Below are positions 54,447 through 64,000 of a stretch of 64,000 bases of DNA, in pieces (the first letter of the stretch is position 1; each line of letters opens with the position of its first letter). The notes beneath the pieces were generated by a model. The model was not told where the DNA came from, ran no database searches, and worked only from the letters and a program-made list of their open reading frames with translations. The stretch is from Hippopus hippopus (lineage: Eukaryota > Mollusca > Bivalvia > Cardiida > Cardiidae). The stretch lies in contig OX328110.1 in the NCBI GenBank assembly GCA_946811185.2, forward strand, positions 16,732,456 to 16,796,455. Reading direction: 5' to 3'. The position numbers were made by a program, and so were the translations under genes.

Positions 54447-55938
54447 AAGAGAACCATGATGGTCCTATATCGCTCACCTGAGTACTAAGCAGTAAAGGTC
54501 TACAATGAAGATAAATACCAAATATCAAGGTTCAAGGCCAAATGATAATGAAACAAGAGTGGCAAATTGTCGCAAGATATACCCATCCCACAGCCAGTTG
54601 TCATGGAGGTATGATAATCGCAAAGGGCAGGTGATGCAACAAACATGTTTACCAAGTCTCAAGTCAATTTGACTTGAGACTTCAAAGTTCCGTTCCGGAC
54701 AAGCAAGAAATACTGTAAAAATGAAGATTAAAGTGGAATTACCCAAAATCCGCACTAGGTAGAGTTAGTGTTCTTGCGCACTGTACTCCGTAATATTGCA
54801 ACAAACGTGCATACCAAGTTTGAAGTCGTTCTGACTTGAGATGACAAACTTATAATCCGGACAAGCACTAAATGCTGTAAAAATGACGATCGAAGGGAAA
54901 TAACTCAAAGACAGCACGAGGTAGAGTTACCATTCTTGTGCACTGCACTTCCAAATATTGCAACAAATAAGCATACCATATTTCAAGTCATTCCTACTTA
55001 AGATGACAAAGTTTTGCTCCGGACAAGCAAGAAATGCTATAAAAATGAAGGTCAAAGGGGGAATAACTCAAAATTCGTGCTAGGAAGAGTAATGGTTCTT
55101 GTGCACTGCACTCCGTAATTTTTCAACAATCATGCATACCAAATTTGAAGATGTTCAGGCTAAAGATGACAAAGTTATATTCCGGACAAGCAGCAAATGC
55201 TGTAAAAATGACGATCGAAGGGAAATAACTCATAGACAGTAAGAGGTAGAGTTATGGTTCTTTCACACTGCACTCCATATTATTGCAAAAAACACAAAAG
55301 CCAAGTTTCAAGTCAATCAGACTGGAGATGACAAAGTTAAGCTCCGGACAAAGAACTATTCTAAAGAACTTTCTAATTCAAGGGCAAATAACTCCAGTCG
55401 CTCTGGTCTGATTAGACCCATAATCGAACTCATCTGAGATCTTATGGTCATAAGTATTTCGACTAAGTTTGGTGCTGATTGGTTAATAATTGCAGATGCT
55501 AGAGTGTAAACAAAGTCAAACATAGCAATTTTTCTAATTCAAGGACAAATAACTCCAGTTGTTCTGTTCCGATTAGACCCATAATTGAACTCATCCGAGA
55601 TCTTATGGTCATATATATTTTGACTAAGTTTGGTGCTGATTGGTTAATAATTGTAGATGCTAGAGTGTAAACAAAGTCAAATATAGCAATTTTTCTAATT
55701 CAAGGGCAAATAACTCCAGTTGTTATGGTCCGATTAGACCCATAATCGAACTCATCCGAGATCTTATGGTCATATATATATATTTTGACAAAGTTTGGTG
55801 CTGATTGGTTAATATTTGTAGATGCTAGAGTGTAAACAAAGAAATGTGAACGGACGGACGGACGGACGACTGACGCAGACGGACAGTGAGTGATCACAAT
55901 AGCTCATCCTGAGCACTTCATACTCAGGTGAGCTAAAA
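54447..55938 (+). mobile_element. Pearl-type element with two different tandem cores
   Basis: Left hairpin 'gagaaccatgatggtcc' with 'tatcgctcacctgag'. Core I (about 163 bp, four units to about 55340): 'ccggacaagcaagaaatgc', 'agggaaataactcaaag', 'gcactgcactccgtaat'. Core II (about 163 bp, three units 55375-55835): 'aataactccagttgttctg', 'gattagacccataatcgaac', 'gtttggtgctgattggtta'. An (ACGG)n tail at 55852-55868 and the end 'gagcacttcatactcagg' with 'tgagctaaaaag' close it. Confidence 0.9.
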
Positions 55939-55939
55939 A

Positions 55940-58380
55940 GAAAATGTACAGAAAAAGGGGTTGATAATAGAAACACTCCAATGTTTTCTCTTTTTATCGA
56001 ACCCTTCTCCAAATTTTTGTTGTGAACTTATTTGCCCATTTTAGCCAATAAAAATAGTCTCATGTCCTTTAAAATGAAAAATTATGCATAAATAATGGCT
56101 TAAATGTTTTTTGAAATCAAATCCACAGTGAAAACTTTACAGGTACTCTCCTTATTTGCGCCGATAATTTTTGATGAAAATTTTGTGACAAATAAAAACA
56201 CTGGTTGATTTTTCAGAAGAAAGATATCTTGTGATGCAAAGACTGACATCATAATATTCTCTTTGTGTCATTTCATGTTATCAAACAATAAGATTGTAAA
56301 TAACGGATCCAAAGCAAAGGGTTGATAATAGAAGGGGGTCGGTAATGCATGCCTTTACTCTAGTACTTTATTTAGGTATGTGTAAACGAAAATAATTTTA
56401 TTGTAATTAAGTCCCTCAAAAACTGGTCAGTCAACCATTCATGATAGTTTGCTAAAGGAAATGTAGATCTATTCAAAAGGATTTCGACTCATGTTTTCTT
56501 TCTTTGGCATAATTAGCGAGGTCAGCGCTATTTATAACTTCTGATTTCCTATCTGCCTCCAGCTAAACCTAGGTGTGTTTATAGCTGTGTGTAAACTATA
56601 TAATCAATAACATTGTCTTTTTCTCTAAAGGAGTTTATAGTTGAGAGACTGAAGTTTCATTTCATACTGAAAATTTTAAATATTAAGTGTTCGTTCATGC
56701 TGGAATAGTTGCATTAAATTTACCTTTCCCGATTTACAATTTAGAAAATGGCCGCTCTCGTGCTACTTACGCGCAATGGGGATCCCCAAAATAATTCAAT
56801 TAAAATAATGAAAACGCAAGCAAACGTCATGAAATTTTGCCAGATTGAGGCTCAAAGGTCCTCAAAGGGATATTTGTAAAAAAAATCCGGAAATTTTCCA
56901 TTGACTAGTTCAAAATATTGTTCATAATCTTGCAAATATTTGGAGTGTGATAGTTAAAAACTGACCCGACGCTTCAGACCTCTTCACATGAAAACGAAGT
57001 CAGAGGCCATTATTCTATTCTGAGCACAGAAAATTATTCTCCAGAACCGTCGTGCTTTAGCGATATTCCGAAAAAGATACCCACACCAATATAATTCACT
57101 CATAAAAAATGGGCGCCAAATGATTTACCTCCCTTGGCTAGGATAAAGACCGAAAACTCCGCATGAAAATCTACTTCCGGTTTTCAGAAAAAAATCAGTA
57201 TGGACCAAACTTTTGTGATTTTCAGTTAAAGCTGAGATCGACAGCTGAAAATATTGCATAATTTAGGTAATGAAATAGCAAGTTTAAGAACTGGTGTATC
57301 GATTTTTTGGTTTGTTTCATTATTTAGGACAGGATCAGTTGTTGAAAGCGTATTATAAATGTTCGTCTTTTCGACCGTAACCAGTAACTGAGCAGCAATT
57401 GGACTTTGGATTTGAAATCTAGATTATTTCTAAGTTGCTTGCCTATTATCAGGATATATTTTAGATTGGCTGATGATTTTGTCTTGAAAGGAGGATACTC
57501 ATATCTCACTTTGCATAAAACATAATCATCTTTTCTTTAGTAGCCAGATTAGCCCGCCCACCCACCCCCTTTTTATCTGTTTATTTATTTTTTTCAGGGA
57601 CACTGTATAACTATATATTTTCTGAAAGGACTGTCATTTCATTGCTGAAATATGATTGTTTTAATTCATTTGATGAAAAACCTGATTCTTGAAAGTTATG
57701 AAATCAAAAAAAAGCTTGGTGTGCTCCAGTTCACTTTAAGGCTTTATAACCCTTTCAGTTGCAAGTCCTTTGTCTGGCAGGTTGGTATATCGATGTACTG
57801 CAAAAAATAATCTATTAAGTAGTGGATTCACCTTTATCTTTTGATGCTTAGACTTAAAAGATCATACCCCGTTTATTTTGAAATACGAAGGTGACAGGCA
57901 ATATACAGCTATGGTCTGCTGATGGATTGCAAGAACGGCGATCTTAAAATTCTTTTATATGAAAAAGTGACTTTTTAGGGTTTATTTATGCAATATTATT
58001 CAAACTACATTATTTCTGAAGATAAAATGTATAACACAATGGTTTTTTGTATAGTTTTAAGGATTTATATTACAGATATTGTGTGTTGTAAAATCATGCC
58101 AAGTTTGGCAGACATAATTCTGATCTACCGCAACTTCAAAAAAGGAACGTCAAAAATCAGATTCTTCATCAAATGAGTTAAAACAATCATATTTCAATAA
58201 TACAATGACAGACCTTTCAGAAAGTATATGGTTATGTAGAGTTCCTGTGAAAAAAAAAATTGTCTGACCTCGCATACAGTTTTATGCGTGGCATTGTTTT
58301 ATGAGTGAAAAGGTAAGAATTAAATGGAATTTTAGCTTCGTACCAGTAACCAATATTGTACTTGATGCATATCTAAAATA
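55940..58380. other. Non-repetitive stretch without a supported gene
   Basis: No family A-D element, SINE or tandem core was recognised. It contains a 43-codon frame at 56748-56879 starting in a fair context (agaaaATGGCCG; MAALVLLTRNGDPQNNSI..), CpG-richer patches near 57000-57190, and a 61-codon minus-strand frame at 57324-57509. It could hold a promoter or first exon, but no splice pair could be defended. Confidence 0.35.
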
Positions 58381-58389
58381 AAATTGCAA

Positions 58390-58610
58390 TTCCTTAGTTG
58401 CATAATTGTGATTTTCATGAGTTTTCGCAATAAAGTGGTGGGGCGTTGCCGGTATTATGCCCTTTTTTAAAAAAAGAGCTATACAATTTTAAGAGCGGTA
58501 AAACACCTGGCATAATACCTGAAAACGCCCCTCCACCATATCGCAAAAACCCATGAAAATCGAAATCGTGTGTCAAAAGAATTTTGATTTCTTATGGATT
58601 CATTTCGTAT
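58390..58610. mobile_element. Foldback element with arms of about 60-80 bp
   Basis: 'gattttcatgagttttcgc' and 'ggtggggcgttgccggtat' are mirrored by 'cgcccctccaccatatcgc' and 'aacccatgaaaatcgaaatc'. The short centre reads 'tatacaattttaagagcgg'. A lone arm copy occurs at 58711-58745 ('ggaggggcgtttgccgg'). Confidence 0.75.
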
Positions 58611-58913
58611 ACATCAAATACAATATTGGTCTATGGAATAAAGCACAGAATTTCATTTATTTATCTTTTAATTCGTAAAACAATACCACTTGTATGCATT
58701 GGGTTGTATAGTGGAGGGGCGTTTGCCGGTATTATGCCAAACGGTTTACATAGGTTACAAAAATGTACCGTGTAGGTGCATGACGGATTTGATAATGGAT
58801 CATTCGGTTTGCGTGAACGGGATGAACGCTTGTTCCTTTCTAGACTATTTCAAATTTCCTTTGTTATTTTTCAACCTTAATTCATTATTAATTCATCAAT
58901 ACAGTTTGCATAC

Positions 58914-59106
58914 CTTTCGAGCTCTCTTTATTTGATCGTATAGATTAATTTGACTAAAGAAACGAAAACTTTGTTTCCGGCAGATTTCTGCACGTGCTTC
59001 TAAGAATGTTTCCACCAGCCTTGCTACCGTTTCAGCTGGTACCTGCTTTTGGAACAGACTATTTCGTCCGTGGACTTGTTCGCACTCACTTGTTCGTCCT
59101 AACCGT
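58914..59106 (-). CDS. Orphan exon on the minus strand, function unknown
   Basis: Read on the minus strand, an acceptor-like 'atactgtgtacaag' precedes 193 bp. Its frame runs RLGRTSECEQVHGRNSLFQ, then KQVPAETVARLVETFLEAR, then AEICRKQSFRFFSQINLYD, then QIKRARK, closing at the strong donor AAAG|GTATGC. One overhanging base at the start, in frame at the end. Charged, helix-prone composition and RNY-like codons support coding. A family D fragment lies just upstream. No partner exon was found and I do not recognise the protein. Confidence 0.45.
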
Positions 59107-59117
59107 CTTGTACACAG

Positions 59118-59285
59118 TATTAAAATAATTGAGCCATGCACTGGCAAAAGAGAACTTAATGGATCTCCGTGATGCATGACACCCAGCAAGTCATAACTGT
59201 ATTATGAATCCGTGAAATCCAGTTTGTATAACGGCCAACTGAATGATCAGGTACATTGGTCCTTTGAGCTTCAGAAAATTGACAA
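59118..59285 (+). mobile_element. Family D MITE, 5' part
   Basis: 'gagccatgcactggcaaaag', 'ggatctccgtgatgcatgac' and 'gccaactgaatgatcaggta'. The right end is missing. Confidence 0.6.
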
Positions 59286-59495
59286 AATTTCAGATTGATC
59301 GAAGTTGAATGCATTTGCATACAAACGATTAAAGGTGTCCTAATTGACCAACTTGTCCGTGATAGGATAGAAAACGTTGTGGGAAAAGGAGAAAATGTTG
59401 GTTTTCCACTAGTTTATTCTTTTCCCACAATATTTTCAAAAGCCATCTTCCTCAGAGTTGTTAAAAGTTGGATTATGTTGTAAAAGGTTAAAAAG
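59286..59495 (+). mobile_element. Family A MITE, left end eroded
   Basis: 'gaagttgaatgcatttgcat', a palindrome at 59380-59430 with a diverged right arm, and the end 'atgttgtaaaaggttaa'. Confidence 0.65.
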
Positions 59496-59607
59496 GAATT
59501 ATTTTGGTCGTCACAACATTTCAAATTTGAAATGCAACGTTGACTGTACGTCGTCAGATGCTTGGGCACAGATCTGCCTGATACATAACGTCCTAATAAT
59601 TGGCTTG

Positions 59608-59861
59608 CAACACGCGAAAAGGGGCATTCGGACAATTGCGTAAATTGTCGTCTCGGATCAGCCTGCGCAGTCCGCGCAGGCTAATCCGAGACGACACTTT
59701 ACGACTACGTTAGATTTAGTGCTACATTAGACTTGCCCAAAACAGAAAATTACATAAAAACGGAAAGTCTCGTCTCGGATTAGCCTGCGCGGACTACGCA
59801 GGCTGGTCCGAGACGATATTTTACGCAAATGTCCGAATGCCCCTTTTCGCGTGTTGCAGGC
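59608..59861. mobile_element. Family C GC-rich foldback MITE, second copy
   Basis: Ends 'tgcaacacgcgaaaagggg' and 'cccttttcgcgtgttgca'. Each arm carries a 'gcctgcgcagtccgcgcagg'-type hairpin and a 'gtctcggat' / 'atccgagac' pair. Confidence 0.85.
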
Positions 59862-59865
59862 CATA

Positions 59866-59940
59866 TACGAACCAAGCTCTGGCAAAAAGGGGTTTAGTGA
59901 ATCTCCGTGATGCATCATACGGGGCAAGTCATTGCACAGA
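59866..59940 (+). mobile_element. Family D MITE fragment
   Basis: 'aagctctggcaaaaagggg' and 'aatctccgtgatgcatcat', broken at the SINE tail. Confidence 0.6.
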
Positions 59941-60425
59941 TGATTGATTGATTGTATGGTGTTTTATGCCGTTTTCAACATTATTTAAGTTATATCTGGG
60001 CGGCCAATGCACCTATCCATGCTTTCCTGGAGTCTCTTTTACCAGTTCTTACGAACAGAGTCCGTAACAAAGAAACAAATGAACAAATGCATGGCAGAAA
60101 TACAGGGACCGGACAGGATTCGAACCTAGAACGCCCGGACGAAAGGCCAATACCATAACCACTGAGCTAAAGAGAATTCTCCCTAACGCAGCTGTTAGGT
60201 ATTGTATTTAAATCGGGATGAAGCCATCCATGAAGGAGTGGTCTCCCGTAACACAGTAGGCCTACTCCGTACAATTTTCTTTTCCAATTCACTGGCTGCT
60301 TTCCCATATAATCATCGCCGAGACAACGGCCAGCGGTGGGAGAGCAATGAACCCTGTCGCAATGACTATCATTAATCCTCGGAAAGAAATTGGCCGAGCA
60401 AGGGATCGAACCCACGATCCCCTGT
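59941..60425 (-). mobile_element. Two SINEs end to end, reverse
   Basis: The first has tail 'gattgattgattgtatggt', body to 'ctcttttaccagttctta', and a head read on the minus strand as 'ctctttagctcagtggttat' with 'taggttcgaatcc' (60100-60170). The second is a body fragment to a head at 60385-60425 ('gtgggttcgatcc'). The two heads differ, so they are different sub-families. Confidence 0.75.
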
Positions 60426-60599
60426 TCTCAAGATCCGTAAAATCAATCTTTTTAATAACCGGTTTTATCTGAAATGAGGTATTTTAGTGACAGTAACAAT
60501 GGCAACTAAAAAAATGTCGAAAAGCGAACAAATACCTCCCCCCGCCACCTTGTCAATTAAGCAGCACAATAAGAGAACGGAAAAGATTTTAAAAATAAA

Positions 60600-60786
60600 G
60601 ATCGCCAGTGACCTTGATCTTTGACCCATGTGACCCAAAAAACAATAGGGCACCTCCTTGGGTCATGAGCAACACTTGTATAAAGTTTCAGGGTCCTAGG
60701 TCAAACGACTTCTGAGTTGGAGCACGGAAACGAAAACAAGACGGACGAACAGACAGACATTGTGAAACCAGTAAACCCCTCTCTAT
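60600..60786 (+). mobile_element. 3' part of another CAGACGGA-tailed element
   Basis: 'gaccttgatctttgaccc', 'gagcaacacttgtataaagt' and 'ggacgaacagacagacattg' are followed by 'aaaccagtaaacccct'. The left end is not found. Confidence 0.5.
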
Positions 60787-60889
60787 ATTCGTAGGTGTAG
60801 GTATGATAATGTTCGTCCTGACAAGGTGACATTACATGCCGCTGTCGGTTTTGTGACCTATAAACAGTTTCTCTCAGGTGGCTTATATA

Positions 60890-60966
60890 ATGGAGCCATG
60901 TTCTGTGAAAAGGGGGCTCAATGTATCTGCAAAAGTATAGATTCAGATCAGCCTGAGCAGTCCGAG
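60890..60966 (+). mobile_element. Family D MITE, 5' fragment
   Basis: 'gagccatgttctgtgaaaag', 'aatgtatctgcaaaagtata' and 'gatcagcctgagcagtccg'. Confidence 0.65.
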
Positions 60967-60982
60967 GTCAACAGTTTGACCA

Positions 60983-61310
60983 CAATATCTCCCGCTAGAT
61001 GGCATTCTACAAATACACATCTACATGTATCCAATTTGGGTACAGAACCGGACTACTTTTCAAACCGACAACCGTTACTTTGAATTACAAAATAAAATAA
61101 ACGTTTACTCAATAAAACGCTACCGGGTGCGATTCATTCAGCTATGATCAACTTGCATGTAACCTATGCACCGGCCATTTATTAAAACAGCCCCTACGGG
61201 CTTGGATAATAGCTTCGGTATAAGCCCTACTTTTCCCTAGTATATGGGATCGGTGATGCGTCATAGCAGACAGGTCGAATCTTCGAAGAATATGACATGC
61301 GCAGACAACG
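60983..61310. mobile_element. 328-bp element with 9-bp target duplication, second copy
   Basis: GTTTGACCA at 60974-60982 and 61311-61319 flanks 'caatatctcccgctagatgg' .. 'gacatgcgcagacaacg'. It is collinear with 52401-52740 with few indels. The 85-codon frame at 60826-61083 crosses its edge and is not a gene. Confidence 0.85.
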
Positions 61311-61412
61311 GTTTGACCAAGGTCTAAATGTTTTGTTTTTTGGGTTTTTTTTGCATGTTAAAAGACAATTCTACACAGTCAGAATTCAGCCAACATTAAT
61401 AGTTATTGAGTG

Positions 61413-61672
61413 GCCAGGCCGGGTAGCTCTGTGGTTAGCGTTTCTGACTCGAGACCTGGTGGTTGCGGGTTCGATACTCAGTTGCAGCAAAGTTTCTTGC
61501 CGGCGATTTTTCGCCTCTCACCTCTGATGCATATGAGAAAAGCAGTCAGTGGCTTCGAAAGAAAATCGTGTTAGTACCAGTGTGAGAAAGCCAGGGAACA
61601 CATGCGTAGGTGCACTGACCTCTGTGATATGGCATAGGCTGTTAAAACGGCGTTAAAGTCCAAAACAAAAGA
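61413..61672 (+). mobile_element. Full-length tRNA-derived SINE, forward
   Basis: Head: 'gccgggtagctctgtggtta' (A box) and 'gcgggttcgatac' (B box) at 61418-61475. Body: 'gcagtcagtggcttcgaaag' and 'gtaggtgcactgacctctg'. End: 'aaaacggcgttaaagtcc'. Confidence 0.85.
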
Positions 61673-61737
61673 CACTAGTAATGTTCTCAAATCTTGAGTT
61701 GAAACAATATTTCAGACCGGACTCAGAAAAAATGTGG

Positions 61738-61952
61738 ACCTAACCTTTATCCTACTAAATAAGTTAAATTAAACTTTCAAGCCGATAGTAAAAACCCGAA
61801 TAATGTTATTTCAAACGTATTTTGGGGTAAAAACCCTTTATCAGACAGTGTAGATCCAAGAGCAAACTACACATTCCGTGCAGACTGATCTTGATCTTCA
61901 TTGTCTTAAAAAAGGTCAGTGAGCCGCGCTAAAGAGTATGAGGGTAAACACT
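61738..61952 (+). mobile_element. Family B MITE
   Basis: 'ctaacctttatcctactaaa' to 'gcgctaaagagtatgaggg'. The hairpin at 61846-61905 has arms 'gtgtagatccaagagcaa' and 'tgatcttgatcttcattgtc'. Confidence 0.7.
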
Positions 61953-62077
61953 AAAGTTTATTATTTTGCTGAGTTTGAGTCTGAAACGTTGGGTTATTTC
62001 AGAATTTGAGGATGTTTCTATATTCTGTTAATGTTAGTGAAATGCGTCTCGAATAACGAACTAAACTTAACCTGCTA

Positions 62078-62902
62078 AACTCGTCACAATTCGGTCGATT
62101 CCGTAACTACATCTAGCCTCGTCCGTTTTGAGGAGGTTTCGATTTTGAGGTGCTGTCAGTCACATGATCTTAAACATGGTAGCATCCATGGTAAAATATG
62201 ATCTAAATTAGTCTCCTAGTTTTATTTTTACAACAAAATTCCACGACTTTATCGAACAGCCCTCGTACAAACTGCTTATCATCGGAAGTGTATTTAAAAA
62301 GGATTCGACAGAAAATTGTGACTTGTCTTTCCTATTTCTAAGTGGAACCCTACAATTTTAAGAACGGTAAAGTGGCATATTTCCAGCGAAGAAAAACACC
62401 GTGCAGGTGCATGTTATCTATCGTAATACAGCCGAGGGCTTTGATCAATGGATTACCCGAGGTTTGTCAAATGACGCACCATTCGCCATACCACGGGTGA
62501 TGGGAGCCATCTAATCCCTCGGCTGTATCTGGTAGCTTGATATGCACCTACACGCTACATTTCATCGCCGGAAATATGCCGGTTTACCGTTCTGAAAATT
62601 GTGATGCTCCTCGTAAAAAAGAAAACTTGAGTTTCAATTTTCTATCGAAATCTTTCCAACTATATTTCATTTGACAAACGGTTCGTACATTCATTTTTTA
62701 ACGTGGTTTATCAATTCCGATTGAAGTTTTCACCGACAGATAGATAGATGTGAATAACTTCATCAAGGTTGTTTATGTCGTTGTTAAACGACTTACAGTG
62801 GCGCCGACAGGTATAAGATCACGTGATTGGCAATTCAAATGGAAACGACCGTTATACAGACGAGGTTAGATGTAGGTACGGAATCGGCCGAGTTGTAACG
62901 AG
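62078..62902. mobile_element. 825-bp foldback element with nested inverted repeats
   Basis: Outer pair: 'cggtcgattccgtaactaca' (about 62092) and 'tgtaggtacggaatcggccg' (about 62870). A second pair surrounds the centre: 'ttaagaacggtaaagtggc' / 'gccggtttaccgttctga', and 'tacagccgagggctttgat' / 'atctaatccctcggctgta'. The outermost motif is actcgt.ac / gt.acgagt. No coding capacity. Confidence 0.8.
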
Positions 62903-63463
62903 TGAGGACGCACGTGTCTGTATATATTTTTCGGCGTAGCTGAATGCGCTGGCTTTTGACCTACTTCTTGTTATTGATATAGAATTCATTCAAATAAACA
63001 TTGTTTTTCGATTGGTCAAAAATATGTATGTGTCTATGCTCCGGTCCCCTACAGACCTACAAGCGTTGCTATTGCTAATCGATGCTCCGGGTATGGGGAT
63101 AGGAAATAATCCTTTTTCCTACACAAACTAGTAATCTAATACTTATAATCGATACCACATAAGCCATTACTGTATGTGTACATGTTTTTTTTTTAAGTAC
63201 ATAAATCTTAGCAGAAACTGCTCCTTTTCTAACAATGATTTGGATGAATATCTGATCTTGGAAAAATATATAATGAGGAAATGAAGTACATGTACTTGCT
63301 GGCACGGTTACTTTTGATTTATTTTTCTTCATACTGAACCATACAAGATTTTTCAATATTCAGATTTAAGTACCTCTTACGCCGTCTGGCTTTTCTTAAA
63401 GACATTTCTTGTTTTAACTTATTCATTTGAAGGTAAGACACAGGTAATAATACAGGGTGTCCA

Positions 63464-63790
63464 AAAATAAAGTTGACAGTTTTAATGTCTATTTCTTACA
63501 TCTTTTCGTTCTGCTATAACAAAGAAAATGTATAGACAATAGGTAAAAGGTAATAATCAAATAAAGTATTAGCTCTAGATGCATTTCATGACGTTCGGTG
63601 ATACAGTAATTTCCAGAAAATACTGAAAGATGAAGCACTGTGATGTGACATGGCCAACCAACAGCCTGGATCTCAATCTTTTGTATTTCTTTCTGTTGGG
63701 TTGTCTGAGTCCGTCAGTATACAAACCAAAGCCAACTGACACAAATGTTTCCTCAGAAACATCAGGAGAAAAGTTACGAAGTAGAAACAT
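63464..63790 (+). pseudogene. Mariner/Tc1-type transposase relic
   Basis: The left edge reads 'acagggtgtccaaaaataaa', typical of TA-inserting mariner-like terminal repeats. At 63647-63740 the plus strand encodes TWPTNSLDLNLLYFFLLGC, matching the conserved WPxxSPDLNPxDFxLW block that ends the DDE/D domain of mariner/IS630 transposases. The key SPDLNP is altered to SLDLNL and the rest of the gene is deleted. No right terminal repeat was identified. Confidence 0.65.
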
Positions 63791-63867
63791 GTACACATGT
63801 ACATAGATGTAAATGTATAGCTTGTGTTTGTATAAGGGGACACTTATACTGCCTTGCTATAGAGCTA

Positions 63868-63948
63868 GCTTTTGTAGCGACGTGGTAGAGCATTCGCCTT
63901 GGGACCTAGAGGTCCAGGGCTCAAATCCCGCCCGAGGAGACTATGTGT
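63868..63948 (+). mobile_element. tRNA-like SINE head at the window edge
   Basis: 'gcgacgtggtagagcattcg' (A-box region) and 'ggtccagggctcaaatcccg' (B-box region) have tRNA-like spacing. The stems are imperfect, and the sequence runs on into 'gtgtcagaactgttac', so a SINE or tRNA-related repeat is more likely than a working tRNA gene. Confidence 0.5.
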
Positions 63949-64000
63949 CAGAACTGTTACATTGGCGCCCACCGTAAAAATCCCACTTATTTGAGAATTA

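Noticed and set aside
61418..61490. tRNA gene
   Set aside because: A and B boxes are present but the stems do not close and a SINE body follows directly; the same holds for 28430, 39482, 46650 and 60100.

Overview
This window looks like intergenic and intronic DNA from a lophotrochozoan animal, most likely a bivalve mollusc. It is AT-rich, with very few open frames longer than 100 codons. Short exons have GT..AG borders, and dozens of small non-autonomous transposable elements are present. Elements with 145-165 bp tandem cores and ACGG-rich 3' tails, and tRNA-headed SINEs with ATTG-type tails, are known from clams and oysters. No bacterial operon, rRNA gene or CRISPR array was seen. The species is inferred, not proven.

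Genes. (1) Positions 1950-16643 (+) hold the 3' end of a gene: two small phase-0 exons (1950-1991, 3470-3526) and a terminal coding exon (16452-16643, stop TGA). The encoded C-terminus is proline-rich, then acidic and tryptophan-rich. (2) A complete three-exon gene at 21719-25214 (+) encodes a 278-residue SAM-dependent class I methyltransferase; all three exons join in phase 0 at consensus splice sites. (3) Exon-like orphans without recognised function lie at 26364-26532 (+), 45627-45723 (+, weak), 54040-54270 (+, weak) and 58914-59106 (-).

Mobile DNA fills most of the rest. Family A is a MITE of about 230 bp with TTAA at its ends, CYCTTTACCA-type terminal repeats and a roughly 50-bp central palindrome; about 45 full or partial copies were found. 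Family B is a second TTAA-ended MITE with a GATCAGACTGCA hairpin. Family C is a GC-rich foldback (two copies) and family D a MITE with GCTCTG-type ends. Tandem-core elements of the pearl / Helentron-associated type lie at 1-690, 13455-16247, 20411-20960, 31741-32889, 33168-34036, 48657-50756 and 54447-55938. Other elements are tRNA-derived SINEs, a hAT-like element with CAGGGGTG ends (43066-44499), a 328-340 bp element with perfect 9-10 bp target duplications (52401-52740, 60983-61310), an 825-bp foldback (62078-62902) and a mariner/Tc1-type transposase relic (63464-63790).

Larger structures. A direct segmental duplication of more than 3 kb pairs 5029-8360 with 9207-13015. A four-unit array of about 489 bp (35474-37393) consists of a family A MITE, a pearl-type left end and a unique spacer, and looks like a young satellite built from transposon parts. 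Two pearl-type copies 18 kb apart are nearly identical in two blocks. The methyltransferase shows three transposon effects: a family A MITE ends about ten bases before its ATG, its introns hold family A, B and D elements plus a SINE, and its last 17 codons plus stop are duplicated in tandem together with a family B hairpin.
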